This document shows positions 33,201 through 41,237 of a DNA stretch of 64,000 nucleotides, in pieces. How positions within the stretch are numbered: the stretch's first letter is position 1; every line of letters begins with the position of its first letter. The notes under the pieces were generated by a model. That model did not search any database. It worked only from the letters and a program-made list of their open reading frames with translations, and had not been told where the DNA came from. Source of the stretch: Mucilaginibacter conchicola (lineage in GTDB: Bacteria; Bacteroidota; Bacteroidia; Sphingobacteriales; Sphingobacteriaceae); the NCBI RefSeq assembly GCF_003432115.1, contig NZ_QWDC01000003.1, positions 248,001-312,000 on the forward strand, written 5' to 3'. Made by a program: the position numbers and the translations under genes.

Positions 33201-33542
33201 ATGAAGACACTTGGAAAAAAAATTCGGTTATTGCGCCACCAAAAAGGATGGAGCCAGGAAGAAGTTGCTAAACGTTTAGATATCTCTATTCCGGCTTTTT
33301 CTAAAATTGAAACTGGTATCACTGATATCAACTTATCTCGCTTAGAGCAGATCGCTGTATTGTTTGAAATGTCTGTAGTACAACTTCTTACTTACAACGA
33401 AACTGAGCAAGACCAAAAAATGGCGAGTGAACTGGAAAGCGTTAACAAGAAACTGATGGATCGCGAAACTGAGGTGATTGATCTGCAGAAAAAAGTTATC
33501 GAACTGTTCGAAGAACTAAGACACAAGAAAGTTACAGCATAA
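33201..33542 (+). CDS. XRE-family HTH regulator with C-terminal coiled coil
   Basis: A 113-residue protein. Residues 1-62 form a Cro/C1-type helix-turn-helix (LRHQKGWSQEEVAKRLDI, then IPAFSKIETGITDINLSRLE). Residues about 72-110 have heptad-like hydrophobic spacing (VNKKLMDRETEVIDLQKKVI), probably a dimerising coiled coil. Typical of small Bacteroidota regulators; target unknown. Confidence 0.88.
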   Translation: MKTLGKKIRLLRHQKGWSQEEVAKRLDISIPAFSKIETGITDINLSRLEQIAVLFEMSVVQLLTYNETEQDQKMASELESVNKKLMDRETEVIDLQKKVIELFEELRHKKVTA

Positions 33543-33572
33543 TTTTAAGAGGCCCTATCCCCCCGGGGCTTA

Positions 33573-34691
33573 TTAAAATTTACAGCGCATGGTAAGGTGT
33601 TTTTTCCCGAAGGTTGCTCCCACGGCTTCGTGAATAGCTAACATTTTGGCGTTAAAATCGCCCACCCATGAAAGCTCAAGTTCGTCATACTGCTGTAGCG
33701 GTAAAACGTATTCTTTCAACTTAATAAACAGGCACGATTCCAGCCCATGTTTCTGGAACTTCTGCTTCGTACCCATAACTATTGCCCGCATGCGGCTAAC
33801 GCCACGCCATTTGCGGTAAACAAATTGCAGTTTGCCCCACAGGTTTAGCTTACCGTTCAGTGGTTTTATCATTTGGTTAGCATCGGGCAATATCACGATG
33901 AATGAGGCCGGTTCGCCGTCAACATAGGCAAACCATATTAGCCTCTCATCCATTATGGCCTTCATTTGCTTAAGGCTCTCCATAATGGTGGCGTGGTTTA
34001 TGGGCACAAAGTTTTCAAAATCCTGCCAGCCATCGTTGTAGATCTCTATAAAATCGGCTGCGAACTTTTCCAGCTGCGATGCTTTGTAGTGCTCAAAAGT
34101 ATAGCCTGGCTTGTTCATCACCCAATTGGCTATTTTGGTAAAGCGCTCTGAGAAAGGTTTGTGCACATCCAAATGATTGGTGATCTGCTCATATAAGGTT
34201 TCGAAGCCGTAATCCTTAAAAAAAGCGTGGTAGTAGGGCAGGTGGTAGTTCATGCCGTAAGATGGCGGCGTAAAACCCTCAACCAACAATCCCCAGAAAT
34301 TATCATTCTCGCCGAAATTGATTGGCCCATCCATTGCCTGCATGCCTTGTTGTTGCAGCCATTGTTTTGCTGTATCGAACAAAAAAAAAGCCGCAGCTTT
34401 ATCATCAATACATTCAAAAAAACCACAGCCACCGGTAGGTTGCTCGTAGTTATAAGCCTTTTCATCGTTCACAAAAGCAGCTATGCGGCCAATTGGTTTG
34501 CCGGCATTGTTCCTCAAGATCCAGCGCGTGGCACGGCCATGGGTATGAAAGTTGTTTCGGGCAGGGTCAAAAACGGCTTCCACATCATTATCCAGTGGGC
34601 AAACCCAGTTAGGATCGTTCTTGTAGATGATGCGGGCTACATCTAAAAATGCGGTTTTATCGGCTTTGCTTTTTACTTGGGTAATGTTCAT
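33573..34691 (-). CDS. GNAT-like N-acyltransferase (YghO-type)
   Basis: A 372-residue protein with the N-terminal pattern FLDVARIIYKNDPNWVCPLD, a middle GPINFGENDNFWGLLVEGF, and a C-terminal GNAT-like region ending LSWVGDFNAKMLAIHEAVGA. Similar proteins are annotated as YghO or GNAT family in many bacteria, without a known substrate. Related families act on fatty-acyl or amino-acid derivatives. The separate acidic gene upstream has a terminator between, so the gene is probably transcribed alone. Confidence 0.7.
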   Translation of the reverse strand: MNITQVKSKADKTAFLDVARIIYKNDPNWVCPLDNDVEAVFDPARNNFHTHGRATRWILRNNAGKPIGRIAAFVNDEKAYNYEQPTGGCGFFECIDDKAAAFFLFDTAKQWLQQQGMQAMDGPINFGENDNFWGLLVEGFTPPSYGMNYHLPYYHAFFKDYGFETLYEQITNHLDVHKPFSERFTKIANWVMNKPGYTFEHYKASQLEKFAADFIEIYNDGWQDFENFVPINHATIMESLKQMKAIMDERLIWFAYVDGEPASFIVILPDANQMIKPLNGKLNLWGKLQFVYRKWRGVSRMRAIVMGTKQKFQKHGLESCLFIKLKEYVLPLQQYDELELSWVGDFNAKMLAIHEAVGATFGKKHLTMRCKF

Positions 34692-34713
34692 AGAGGTGCG
34701 CGGGCAAGATACA

Positions 34714-34748
34714 AAAAAAGCACCCCGCGTTATGGCAGGATGCTTTTT
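34714..34748 (-). terminator. Terminator after the small acidic gene
   Basis: On the minus strand, AAAAAGCATCCTGC pairs with GCGGGGTGCTTTTT (two G-T pairs), followed by a T run. Confidence 0.65.
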
Positions 34749-34770
34749 GTTATAAAGAGGTTACGATAAA

Positions 34771-34959
34771 TTAATCGTCGTCTTCGTCGTCGTATGGATC
34801 GTAAGAATCAAAACCACCCAGATCATCATCTAATGGCGTGTCCTCATCGTAATCATCATCTTCGTCAACAACTTTTTTTCCTGATGTTGGTTCATCATCA
34901 AAATCGTCATCGTCCTCTTCGCTAATTTTTTTTGTAGAAGGTTTTTTCGGAGTTGCCAT
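34771..34959 (-). CDS. Small highly acidic protein
   Basis: A 62-residue protein: a Lys/Pro/Ser-rich start (MATPKKPSTKKISEEDDDDF) followed by an Asp/Glu-dominated tail; about half the residues are Asp or Glu, ending in YDDEDDD. It probably lacks a stable fold. The AT-rich leader, ATG start, low-ambiguity frame and terminator downstream support a real gene. Similar short acidic proteins occur in other Bacteroidota. Possible roles such as a nucleic-acid mimic or chaperone are speculation. Confidence 0.6.
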   Translation of the reverse strand: MATPKKPSTKKISEEDDDDFDDEPTSGKKVVDEDDDYDEDTPLDDDLGGFDSYDPYDDEDDD

Positions 34960-35086
34960 CTTAAAAGGTTTTACGTTTTAAAACTTTTTGAATTGTCTGT
35001 TTATTGTTCTCAACGCTGCTGTGTAAACCGGCGTTGTTGAGAGTAAAAATAACTAAAAACCGATTTAATAAAAATGATTTTTAAAT

Positions 35087-35647
35087 TTATTCTGTTTGCT
35101 CGCCAATGGTCGATTCCTCGTTGCTAATCTCTTTAAGCTGAGGGAGTTCGCTGATATCGTTAATGCCAAAATAATCCATAAACATGCTGCTGGTGCCGTA
35201 TAAAATGGGTTTTCCGATAGCCTCAGACTTGCCTGTAATGGCAATTAACTCCTTTTCCAATAGTTTTTGTATAGAATAATCGCAGTTAACCCCGCGGATC
35301 TGCTCCACATCGGTTTTGGTAACGGGTTGCTTGTAGGCAATGATGGCCAAAGTTTCTAATGCTGCCTGGCTCAGCTTCTTTTTTGAACGCTGTATCTGCA
35401 GCAAACTCACTACCGCATGGTAATCCTTTTTGGTAAGGAACTGATACCCGTTGTTGATCTTCACCACCTCAATAGCAAAGGCATCCTGCTGGTATTTTTG
35501 AGTGATGGCTGTGATGTAGCCCTCAATTTCCTCGCTCGTAAAATCGCGCTCAAAGCTGGCCTGCAGGCAGTAAATGATCTCTTCGGTACGGATGCCCTGT
35601 TCCGAAGCAAAGATCAAAGCTTCAATATATTGTTCGATGTTTTGCAC
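35087..35647 (-). CDS. scpB: Segregation and condensation protein B (ScpB)
   Basis: A 186-residue double winged-helix kleisin-interacting subunit of the SMC-ScpAB condensin. The family's start IEQYIEALIFASEQGIRTEE and core LSQAALETLAIIAYKQPVTK, VEQIRGVNCDYSIQKLLEKE, and PILYGTSSMFMDYFGI are intact. scpA is not adjacent. It is followed by 127 AT-rich bases before the acidic gene. Confidence 0.95.
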   Translation of the reverse strand: MQNIEQYIEALIFASEQGIRTEEIIYCLQASFERDFTSEEIEGYITAITQKYQQDAFAIEVVKINNGYQFLTKKDYHAVVSLLQIQRSKKKLSQAALETLAIIAYKQPVTKTDVEQIRGVNCDYSIQKLLEKELIAITGKSEAIGKPILYGTSSMFMDYFGINDISELPQLKEISNEESTIGEQTE

Positions 35648-35655
35648 TTTTTAGA

Positions 35656-35898
35656 GTTGAAAGTCTGAAGTTGAAGGTTAAAAGTCAACGCGGGGTGAAA
35701 ATAGTAAAAAAGCCTATTAAAAAGTACCTCATTGCGAGGAACGAAGGAATCTCTTCAGGACAATTATACGCCTTGCATACGTGAAATGCTTAAAGAGATT
35801 GTTTCGTTCCTCGCAATAACGCGCTAAGTTTTTTTTGTGAGGGTACCAACAAAAGTTATGAGTGACTTCAGACTAAATACTGCGGATTTCCGACTTCT
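35656..35898. repeat. Heptad tracts flanking a REP palindrome between scpB and mqnC
   Basis: Left 35656-35690: GTTGAAA GTCTGAA / GTTGAAG GTTAAAA / GTCAACG. Right 35864-35898: GACTTCA GACTAAA / TACTGCG GATTTCC / GACTTCT. The two are reverse-complement in type. Between them, 35729-35822, lies a CATTGCGAGGAACGAA REP palindrome with imperfect arms, so a REP element is nested inside a heptad pair. Confidence 0.75.
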
Positions 35899-37022
35899 TA
35901 ATAATCTATCACCTGCTCTTCAATCTCAGCAGGCATTTCTCGCCAATCGTATTTTTGGGTACGAAGCTGCGGCTCAAAGCCGGCTTCGCGAATAGAATCC
36001 TGGATACCTTTGGCCGTGAAACGGTGTGGTGCACCAGCGGCAGATACTACGTTTTCTTCGATCATTATCGACCCAAAATCATTAGCGCCGGCATGTAAAC
36101 AAAGTTGTGCAACCTGTTTGCCTACGGTTAGCCATGATGCTTGTATATTTTTAACATTTGGCAGCATAATGCGGCTTAAAGCTATCATGCGGATGTACTC
36201 ATCGCCGGTTACGTTGTTGGTAATGCCGCGTACTTTTCTCAGCAGCGTACCATCATCCTGGAACGGCCATGGGATAAAGGCGATGAAGCCGTGGTTACCC
36301 TCAGGTTTTTCTGATTGTACCTCGCGGATCCAAACCAGGTGCTCAAAGCGCTCCTCGATAGTTTCGATATGGCCAAACATCATGGTAGCTGATGTAGGCA
36401 GGTTTATCTGGTGTGCTGCACGCATAACATCCAGCCACTCTTTACCACCACATTTACCTTTTGATATCAGTCGACGAACGCGATCGTTCAGTATCTCAGC
36501 ACCTGCTCCAGGTAATGAATCTAAACCGGCCTCTTTCATGGCACTGAGCACATCAATATGGCTCATGTTTTCCAGCTTGGCTACGTGCGCTATCTCCGGC
36601 GGGCCTAAAGAGTGCAGTTTAAGCTTAGGATAAAGGTCTTTCAGTTGGCGGAACAGCGTGGTATAAAACTCCAGACCAAGATCGGGGTGGTGGCCGCCTT
36701 GCAACAGCAATTGGTCGCCGCCATAACGGAAGGTTTCCTCTATCTTGCGTTTGTAGGTTTCAATATCGGTGATGTAGCTTTCATCGTGCCCCGGGCGACG
36801 GAAGAAGTTACAGAACTTACAGTTGGCAATACATACGTTGGTGGTGTTAACGTTACGGTCTATCTGCCAGGTAACTTTGCCATGCGGCACCTGTATTTTA
36901 CGCAGCTGATTGGCTACGTTCATTAAATCAGCAGTGGGGGCGTTGTGGTAAAGGTAAACACCTTCCTCAATGCTCAAAAAATCAAAGGCCAAAGCACGCT
37001 GCAACAGATCCGCTGTATTCAT
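35898..37022 (-). CDS. mqnC: Cyclic dehypoxanthinyl futalosine synthase (MqnC)
   Basis: A 374-residue radical-SAM enzyme of the futalosine pathway to menaquinone. The 4Fe-4S motif is CIANCKFC (CxxxCxxC), preceded by WQIDRNVNTTNV and followed by FFRRPGHDESY, a pattern closer to MqnC than to MqnE. Further conserved segments: QLLLQGGHHPDLGLEF, SLGPPEIAHVAKLE, PGAGAEILNDRVR. It would cyclise dehypoxanthine futalosine in the cytoplasm. Other mqn genes are not in this window. A heptad tract (37045-37079) lies upstream. Confidence 0.9.
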   Translation of the reverse strand: MNTADLLQRALAFDFLSIEEGVYLYHNAPTADLMNVANQLRKIQVPHGKVTWQIDRNVNTTNVCIANCKFCNFFRRPGHDESYITDIETYKRKIEETFRYGGDQLLLQGGHHPDLGLEFYTTLFRQLKDLYPKLKLHSLGPPEIAHVAKLENMSHIDVLSAMKEAGLDSLPGAGAEILNDRVRRLISKGKCGGKEWLDVMRAAHQINLPTSATMMFGHIETIEERFEHLVWIREVQSEKPEGNHGFIAFIPWPFQDDGTLLRKVRGITNNVTGDEYIRMIALSRIMLPNVKNIQASWLTVGKQVAQLCLHAGANDFGSIMIEENVVSAAGAPHRFTAKGIQDSIREAGFEPQLRTQKYDWREMPAEIEEQVIDY

Positions 37023-37044
37023 ACCTACAAATATACGCTGTGTG

Positions 37045-37079
37045 AGGTGAAAGGCGAAAGGTTAAGGGCGAAAGGTGGT
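37045..37079. repeat. 7-bp-period tract upstream of mqnC
   Basis: AGGTGAA AGGCGAA / AGGTTAA GGGCGAA / AGGTGGT, five units with exact 7-bp steps, between mqnC and the stop of the SH3 gene. Confidence 0.7.
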
Positions 37080-37096
37080 ATTGGGTTGACAAATTG

Positions 37097-37801
37097 CTAT
37101 GCTGCGGTATTATCGGTATAACGATTTATATATTTTCCGTTTTTAATAGTGAATATTACGGTGTAACCACCGGCGCCATCACCGTTGGTCATTTTGATAT
37201 AAATAACGCCTTGCCCCGCCTTGTAAACGCGCGTAAATTCATAATTAGGTTCATAAAGGTCTTTAAGTGCATTTTTGGGGATAGAGATGTGCTTGCCTGC
37301 AATGGTGACATCTATAGATACAAATTCCATTTTGGGTGTGTCTCCGTCTGTTCCCCAAATTCCATGTCCATCTATTTTATCACCGGTATGGTAAACTATC
37401 TTTCCCTTCTCATCTTTGTAGTAAGTTAAGTTATGTTTTTTAGGATCAAATGCTTTAGAAATAATGGTTACCCTGATGCTGTCATTATAAATAATACAGC
37501 CGTTTTTAAAGAAATGTTTCCTTTTTACGGCAGGTAGATGGTCTACCAATTTTATCCCGCTTTGGTTTATAAAGCCTCTTAAATGATCCTTAGTGTAAGC
37601 ACTTATCCAATTGGGTTTACCTTCTTCGGGGTCAAAAAATACAAACTCTCCGTTATTTAGTTTAGTTACAATGGGTGCATTAGTAGTAGGCTCTTCCCGT
37701 AAATTAACGTAACCATCTTTTGCGCTGATGATAGCATAGTCTTGTGCATTTACTTTAGCCCAAACGAAAATAAGTGACAGCAGGAATAGGTTGATTTTCA
37801 T
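37097..37801 (-). CDS. Exported bacterial SH3-domain protein
   Basis: A 234-residue secreted protein: signal peptide MKINLFLLSLIFVWAKVNAQ, then an SH3b domain at about residues 22-85 (DGYVNLREEPTTNAPIVTKL, then GKPNWISAYTKDHLRGFI). The C-terminal half, beta-rich with Lys and Gly, ends in GDGAGGYTVIFTIKNGKYIN, with no known domain. SH3b domains often bind cell-wall peptides. Role unknown. Confidence 0.75.
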   Translation of the reverse strand: MKINLFLLSLIFVWAKVNAQDYAIISAKDGYVNLREEPTTNAPIVTKLNNGEFVFFDPEEGKPNWISAYTKDHLRGFINQSGIKLVDHLPAVKRKHFFKNGCIIYNDSIRVTIISKAFDPKKHNLTYYKDEKGKIVYHTGDKIDGHGIWGTDGDTPKMEFVSIDVTIAGKHISIPKNALKDLYEPNYEFTRVYKAGQGVIYIKMTNGDGAGGYTVIFTIKNGKYINRYTDNTAA

Positions 37802-37825
37802 ACCCTAATGTAAGTATCTAAACCC

Positions 37826-37898
37826 GAATTTTTGGAATTAACAGAATTAGAGGAGTTTTCTCATTCAATTCTGTCAATTCTCTAAATTCTTTTAATTC
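37826..37898. repeat. 9-bp-period inverted repeat tract
   Basis: GAATT occurs at 37826, 37835 and 37844 (9-bp steps); AATTC occurs at 37867, 37876, 37885 and 37894 (9-bp steps). The arms are inverted. Same architecture as the heptad tracts but with period 9. It separates the ABC protein from the SH3 gene. Confidence 0.65.
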
Positions 37899-37902
37899 GA
37901 GT

Positions 37903-39393
37903 TTAGATGGTTTTTCCCTTTTCCAACTTCAATACCTTGCTCACGCTATCCGGTATCTCGTGCTGGTAATGGGTTACGTAGATGAGCGTTACATTGCTTA
38001 TCCGGCAAACGGCATCGGTAACAGCTTTAAAGTGTTGCTGCTGATGATCATCAAGGCCCTGGCAAGGTTCATCAAATATCAGGAGCGCAGGGTTTTTGAT
38101 AAGCGCACGGGCAAGCAGGCAAAGGCGTTGCGCACTGGCCGGTATATTTTTCAGCAGATGGCGGGCATATTTATCTATCTCTAAAGCCTTCATCCATTCC
38201 AAAGCCAGATCGGCGCGTGATTTTACGCTGGGGCGGAAAAGGCCTAACGTATCATAATAACCACTTTCAATCACCTGCAGACATGAATTATCAGTAGGGA
38301 AGTACTGATACAACTCGGGCGATACAAAGCCTATTTTACTTTTGATATCCCAGATACTCTCGCCCGATCCGCGTTTACGGTCAAACAATACGATGTCATT
38401 AGCATAAGCCTGTGGGTTATCGCCGTTTATCAAACTTAATAATGTAGACTTGCCCGCGCCGTTCGGTCCCAGTAATGCCCAGCGCTCGCCGGGGTTTATT
38501 TGCCAGTTTATACCATCAAGTATCACCTTGTCGCCATATTGAATGTGGACGTTCCTCATGTCAACAATTTTGCTGTACGTATGTGCAGCGGCGTTACCGG
38601 CGGTAAGTTTGGTTAATGCATCCGTATCAATTGTTATCTCAGGTTCTGTGGCGTAATCTTCGGCAATAAAAGTTGCTTTATCAGATGATGTTTTAATTTC
38701 TCCGTTCTCTAACACTACAACATCGGTTATAACATCAGGCAGTTCCCGTGGCGATGTAGCCATAATAATGTTAATACCCGATGCTGCGATATCAATAAAT
38801 AGTTTATTGAAATAGGCGCGGGTATTTACATCAAGACCCGTCATGGGGTTATCAAGCAATAATATCAGCGGGTTTTTAATGAGTGCGGCGGCTATCATGA
38901 GGCGTTTTGTTTCGCCGTTTGATAGTTTGATGATCTGCTTATCGGCCAGATGTGTGAGATTAAGCGCATCGATAGCTTTGTCGATGGTCCAGTAAGATGG
39001 CTTATGCCGGTTTATTTTTACCATCTGCAAGTAATCACGCACCACGAGGGCATCTTCCGAATCTGAAGAGTTGAAGCGCTGTTGGTAATAAAGATCAGCT
39101 GTATTAGATAGGTTTTTAAAATGATGCTTTGAGCCGGCAAATGCAATAAATTGCTGCGGATTAACCGGTTGCCCCTCTTTATTAATGTTTTCAAGAAAAT
39201 GATATTCGATACTACCACCGTTAAGGCCAATGTTGCCCGCCAATACTTGTAATAATATGCTTTTACCTGCACCGCTCTTGCCGGTTATTGCCCAATGCTT
39301 GTTATTTTGTAACTGAAAATTAAGACTGTTGAATAACTGGTTGCCCGGGAACCTGACATTTACATTTGAAGCGGAGAGCAGGGTAGATTTCAT
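37903..39393 (-). CDS. ABC protein with two ATPase domains (ModF/PhrA-like)
   Basis: A 496-residue protein from ATG 39393 (MKSTLLSASNVNVRFPGNQL). Two nucleotide-binding domains and no membrane segment. First domain: Walker A GKSGAGKS, signature LSNGETKRL, Walker B LILLLDNPMTGLD. Second domain: GPNGAGKSTLL, with the signature region degenerate (NIPASAQRL), Walker B ALLIFDEPCQGLDDH. This arrangement matches the ModF/PhrA class of unknown function more than ABC-F translation factors. The weak second signature suggests asymmetric ATP hydrolysis. Confidence 0.82.
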   Translation of the reverse strand: MKSTLLSASNVNVRFPGNQLFNSLNFQLQNNKHWAITGKSGAGKSILLQVLAGNIGLNGGSIEYHFLENINKEGQPVNPQQFIAFAGSKHHFKNLSNTADLYYQQRFNSSDSEDALVVRDYLQMVKINRHKPSYWTIDKAIDALNLTHLADKQIIKLSNGETKRLMIAAALIKNPLILLLDNPMTGLDVNTRAYFNKLFIDIAASGINIIMATSPRELPDVITDVVVLENGEIKTSSDKATFIAEDYATEPEITIDTDALTKLTAGNAAAHTYSKIVDMRNVHIQYGDKVILDGINWQINPGERWALLGPNGAGKSTLLSLINGDNPQAYANDIVLFDRKRGSGESIWDIKSKIGFVSPELYQYFPTDNSCLQVIESGYYDTLGLFRPSVKSRADLALEWMKALEIDKYARHLLKNIPASAQRLCLLARALIKNPALLIFDEPCQGLDDHQQQHFKAVTDAVCRISNVTLIYVTHYQHEIPDSVSKVLKLEKGKTI

Positions 39394-39620
39394 GGCGCTG
39401 AAATTAGCATAAACTTTATCATTACAACGCAAAAAACCGATTTTACACCAGGTTTGGTTTAAGGTTATCCACTTTGCTCACTTTTTTATAAAGTTATCAA
39501 CATTTATTGCTTTTTAAGAAAAACTATTAATAGATTAGTGAACCCTATGATTAATTGCAGATTTGAGATGGCGACAAATTAAATTTTAGTTTTAATTATT
39601 AACCCCCTAAATAATTTGCT

Positions 39621-39737
39621 ATGGAACTTTTGTTATCAGCTGTAGAAGTACTTGTGCCAATGAGCCTGGCCGCCATTGCTATTGTATTAATTGCCGTACA
39701 ATTTTTACCTGCAGAACAGGCAGAAATTGAAGAATAA
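39621..39737 (+). CDS. 38-residue single-span membrane peptide
   Basis: ATG 39621 to TAA 39737 encodes MELLLSAVEVLVPMSLAAIA with a hydrophobic core continuing to residue about 28 and an acidic tail AEQAEIEE. There is one predicted membrane helix. It is followed within 80 bp by another small membrane lipoprotein gene in the same direction. Too short for composition tests, but the strong hydrophobic/acidic design and clean start support translation. No homologue recognised. Confidence 0.5.
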   Translation: MELLLSAVEVLVPMSLAAIAIVLIAVQFLPAEQAEIEE

Positions 39738-39814
39738 GGGCATTTAAAGCATTATTGCTGCGTGGTCTGATTATTGTAAATGAAAATTATCATAAATCTT
39801 TACAATCATCTACC

Positions 39815-39982
39815 ATGAAAAAAATGCATTTATTAGCGCTCGCGTTATTGGTTTTTACCTTTAGCGGGTGCGAAGTTATCGGCGGTATTTTTAAAGCCGG
39901 TGCCGCTGTTGGCGTCATCTCCGTAATCGTAGTGTTAATTATCATCATCTGGATCATATCAGCATTCAGAGGAAGATCATAA
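39815..39982 (+). CDS. Small lipoprotein with membrane segment
   Basis: A 55-residue protein from ATG 39815 (MKKMHLLALALLVFTFSGCE). Lipobox FSGC is followed by GGIFKAGAAVGVISVIVVL, a second hydrophobic stretch, then the basic tail SAFRGRS. The in-frame start 60 bp upstream is rejected since it adds a polar extension before the signal. Similar tiny lipoproteins exist in Sphingobacteriaceae without a function. Ends 14 bp before a terminator. Confidence 0.65.
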   Translation: MKKMHLLALALLVFTFSGCEVIGGIFKAGAAVGVISVIVVLIIIIWIISAFRGRS

Positions 39983-39995
39983 TATCACACCAAAT

Positions 39996-40030
39996 AAAAA
40001 GCCTCTTAGAGAAAATCTGAGAGGCTTTTT
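39996..40030. terminator. Bidirectional terminator
   Basis: AAAAAGCCTCTTAGA / TCTGAGAGGCTTTTT with loop GAAAA, between convergent genes. Confidence 0.85.
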
Positions 40031-40037
40031 ATTTTAA

Positions 40038-40481
40038 TTATTTTGCCGTGGTAATTTTAAGATCCATAACCCGCCAGCTTTTGCGGTCGGCCCAGTCGCC
40101 GCCCTGGTAGGAGAGGCGCGCTTCCCATAAGCTTTTCACAGTTTTACCACTGCTATCCTGTGCATTTACAGTTGATTGGATATAATAGATGTTTTTTGCT
40201 GTATCAATATCAGCTGTAAAATCGCTTTTGGGGAATACCGATGTTTCCGGTAATAAAAGCCTGTCGTTCACAAAATGCTTAGCTGTCTCGTAAGCTTCTC
40301 TGGCGTTTGGTTTACGGTTAACGTGCACACGCTTGTTCTGAAAAACGCGCAACATAAATACTGCAAAAAAGAAAGCTGCAAGTAATGTAAACACTGTTGC
40401 AGTGCGCATGTGCGGGTGATGTTTCCAATGGGTGCTGCGTTTTTCTTGAGGGGTAAGTTTATTCCAGTCGGCGTATTTCAT
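40038..40481 (-). CDS. Hypothetical single-span membrane protein
   Basis: A 147-residue protein: 25 basic/aromatic cytoplasmic residues (MKYADWNKLTPQEKRSTHWK), a membrane helix at about 28-45 (TVFTLLAAFFFAVFMLRVFQ), and a soluble domain with AYETAKHFVNDRLLLPETSV and WRVMDLKITTAK. The soluble part resembles short domains that follow a membrane anchor in proteins of unknown function. Ends immediately at the terminator 39996-40030. Confidence 0.65.
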   Translation of the reverse strand: MKYADWNKLTPQEKRSTHWKHHPHMRTATVFTLLAAFFFAVFMLRVFQNKRVHVNRKPNAREAYETAKHFVNDRLLLPETSVFPKSDFTADIDTAKNIYYIQSTVNAQDSSGKTVKSLWEARLSYQGGDWADRKSWRVMDLKITTAK

Positions 40482-40541
40482 AGGTGTAGCTTAAGCAATA
40501 AACAAAGTTGTGGGGCATTGTTTTAAAAATATAAAGGCAAT

Positions 40542-40576
40542 AAAAAAGCCCCGTGGCAAACCAAGGGGCTTTTTTA
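40542..40576 (-). terminator. Terminator of lipoprotein paralogue 1
   Basis: AAAAAAGCCCCGTGG and CCAAGGGGCTTTTTT form a strong stem, 15 bp beyond the stop codon of the gene at 40592. Confidence 0.82.
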
Positions 40577-40591
40577 TTGCTAAAAGCGATA

Positions 40592-40795
40592 TTACATTTT
40601 TTTAGTAGTATCTTTTTTAGTAGTGTCAGCAGCAGCTGAATCAGCTTTAACTGTAGTGTCCATTTTAGCAGTAGTGTCCATTTTGGTAGTATCAGCAGCA
40701 GAATCAGCTGAAGATGCAGAACCAGAACCTTTACAAGCAGCAGCTGAAACAGCGATAGCTAAAGCTAAGAAAGCAACTTTGAATGAATTTTTCAT
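40592..40795 (-). CDS. Asp/Thr/Lys-repeat lipoprotein, paralogue 1
   Basis: A 67-residue lipoprotein: signal MKNSFKVAFLALAIAVSAAA with lipobox Cys (AAACKG), then Ser/Gly and imperfect hexamer-like repeats (DTTKMDTTAKMDTTVKADS, then DTTKKDTTKKM). The mature part is charged, low complexity and probably unstructured. It is one of three tandem paralogues. Upstream on the minus strand GGGTTACC (40863-40856) and TATTAA (40840-40835) with a 15-base spacer match the motif before the ECF sigma gene. Confidence 0.78.
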   Translation of the reverse strand: MKNSFKVAFLALAIAVSAAACKGSGSASSADSAADTTKMDTTAKMDTTVKADSAAADTTKKDTTKKM

Positions 40796-40834
40796 TGTTT
40801 TTGTTTTTTAAGTGATTTAATAGTTTTTCAAGCA

Positions 40835-40863
40835 TTAATACCCAAAAACAAAAAAGGTAACCC
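40835..40863 (-). promoter_or_regulatory. Candidate ECF promoter, lipoprotein paralogue 1
   Basis: Minus strand GGGTTACC - 15 bases - TATTAA, about 40 bp before the start codon. The GGGTTACC half overlaps the left arm of the terminator hairpin at 40850-40883. Confidence 0.6.
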
Positions 40864-40883
40864 ATGTAGGTTACCTTTTTTTT
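40850..40883. terminator. Hairpin between lipoprotein paralogues 1 and 2
   Basis: AAAAAAGGTAACC - CATGTA - GGTTACCTTTTTTTT. It lies upstream of paralogue 1 and about 65 bp beyond the stop of paralogue 2. The arm sequence doubles as the -35-like element of paralogue 1. Confidence 0.65.
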
Positions 40884-40947
40884 GAAACTTAAAAAACTTA
40901 AAAAATTAACAATGTAATTTTTTAGTATTTAACCTGTGTAGGTTAAA

Positions 40948-41151
40948 TTATTTTTTAGTTGTGTCTTTTTTAGTAGTGTCAACAGCAGTAGAATCAACTT
41001 TAACAGTTGAGTCAACTTTAACTGTAGAATCAACTTTAACTGTAGTGTCAGTAGCAGTTGAATCAGCACCAGCTGAACCAGAACCTTTACATGCAGCAGC
41101 AGAAACTGCGATAGCAGCAGCTAAAAAAGCAACTTTGAATGAATTTTTCAT
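40948..41151 (-). CDS. Asp/Thr/Lys-repeat lipoprotein, paralogue 2
   Basis: A 67-residue lipoprotein nearly identical to paralogue 1 over the signal (MKNSFKVAFLAAAIAVSAAA, then CKGSGSAG). The tail has clean VKVDST hexamers (KVDSTVKVDSTVKVDST), then AVDTTKKDTTKK. Repeat-number differences from paralogue 1 suggest slippage within the gene. Upstream GGGTTACC (41227-41220) and TATTAA (41204-41199) with a 15-base spacer. A small hairpin, TTTAACCTGTGTAGGTTAAA, lies just after the stop. Confidence 0.78.
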   Translation of the reverse strand: MKNSFKVAFLAAAIAVSAAACKGSGSAGADSTATDTTVKVDSTVKVDSTVKVDSTAVDTTKKDTTKK

Positions 41152-41198
41152 CTTGTTTTCGTTTTAATTATTTGTAAGTATCTTATTCTTTGTACTGG

Positions 41199-41227
41199 TT
41201 AATACCCGCTTTTTAAAAAGGTAACCC
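41199..41227 (-). promoter_or_regulatory. Candidate ECF promoter, lipoprotein paralogue 2
   Basis: Minus strand GGGTTACC - 15 bases - TATTAA, 48 bp upstream of the start codon. Confidence 0.6.
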
Positions 41228-41237
41228 ACAAAAAAAA

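Noticed and set aside
37903..39393. ABC-F ribosome protection/translation factor
   Set aside because: It lacks the long charged inter-domain linker of ABC-F proteins and its second signature motif is degenerate; a ModF/PhrA-like protein fits better.
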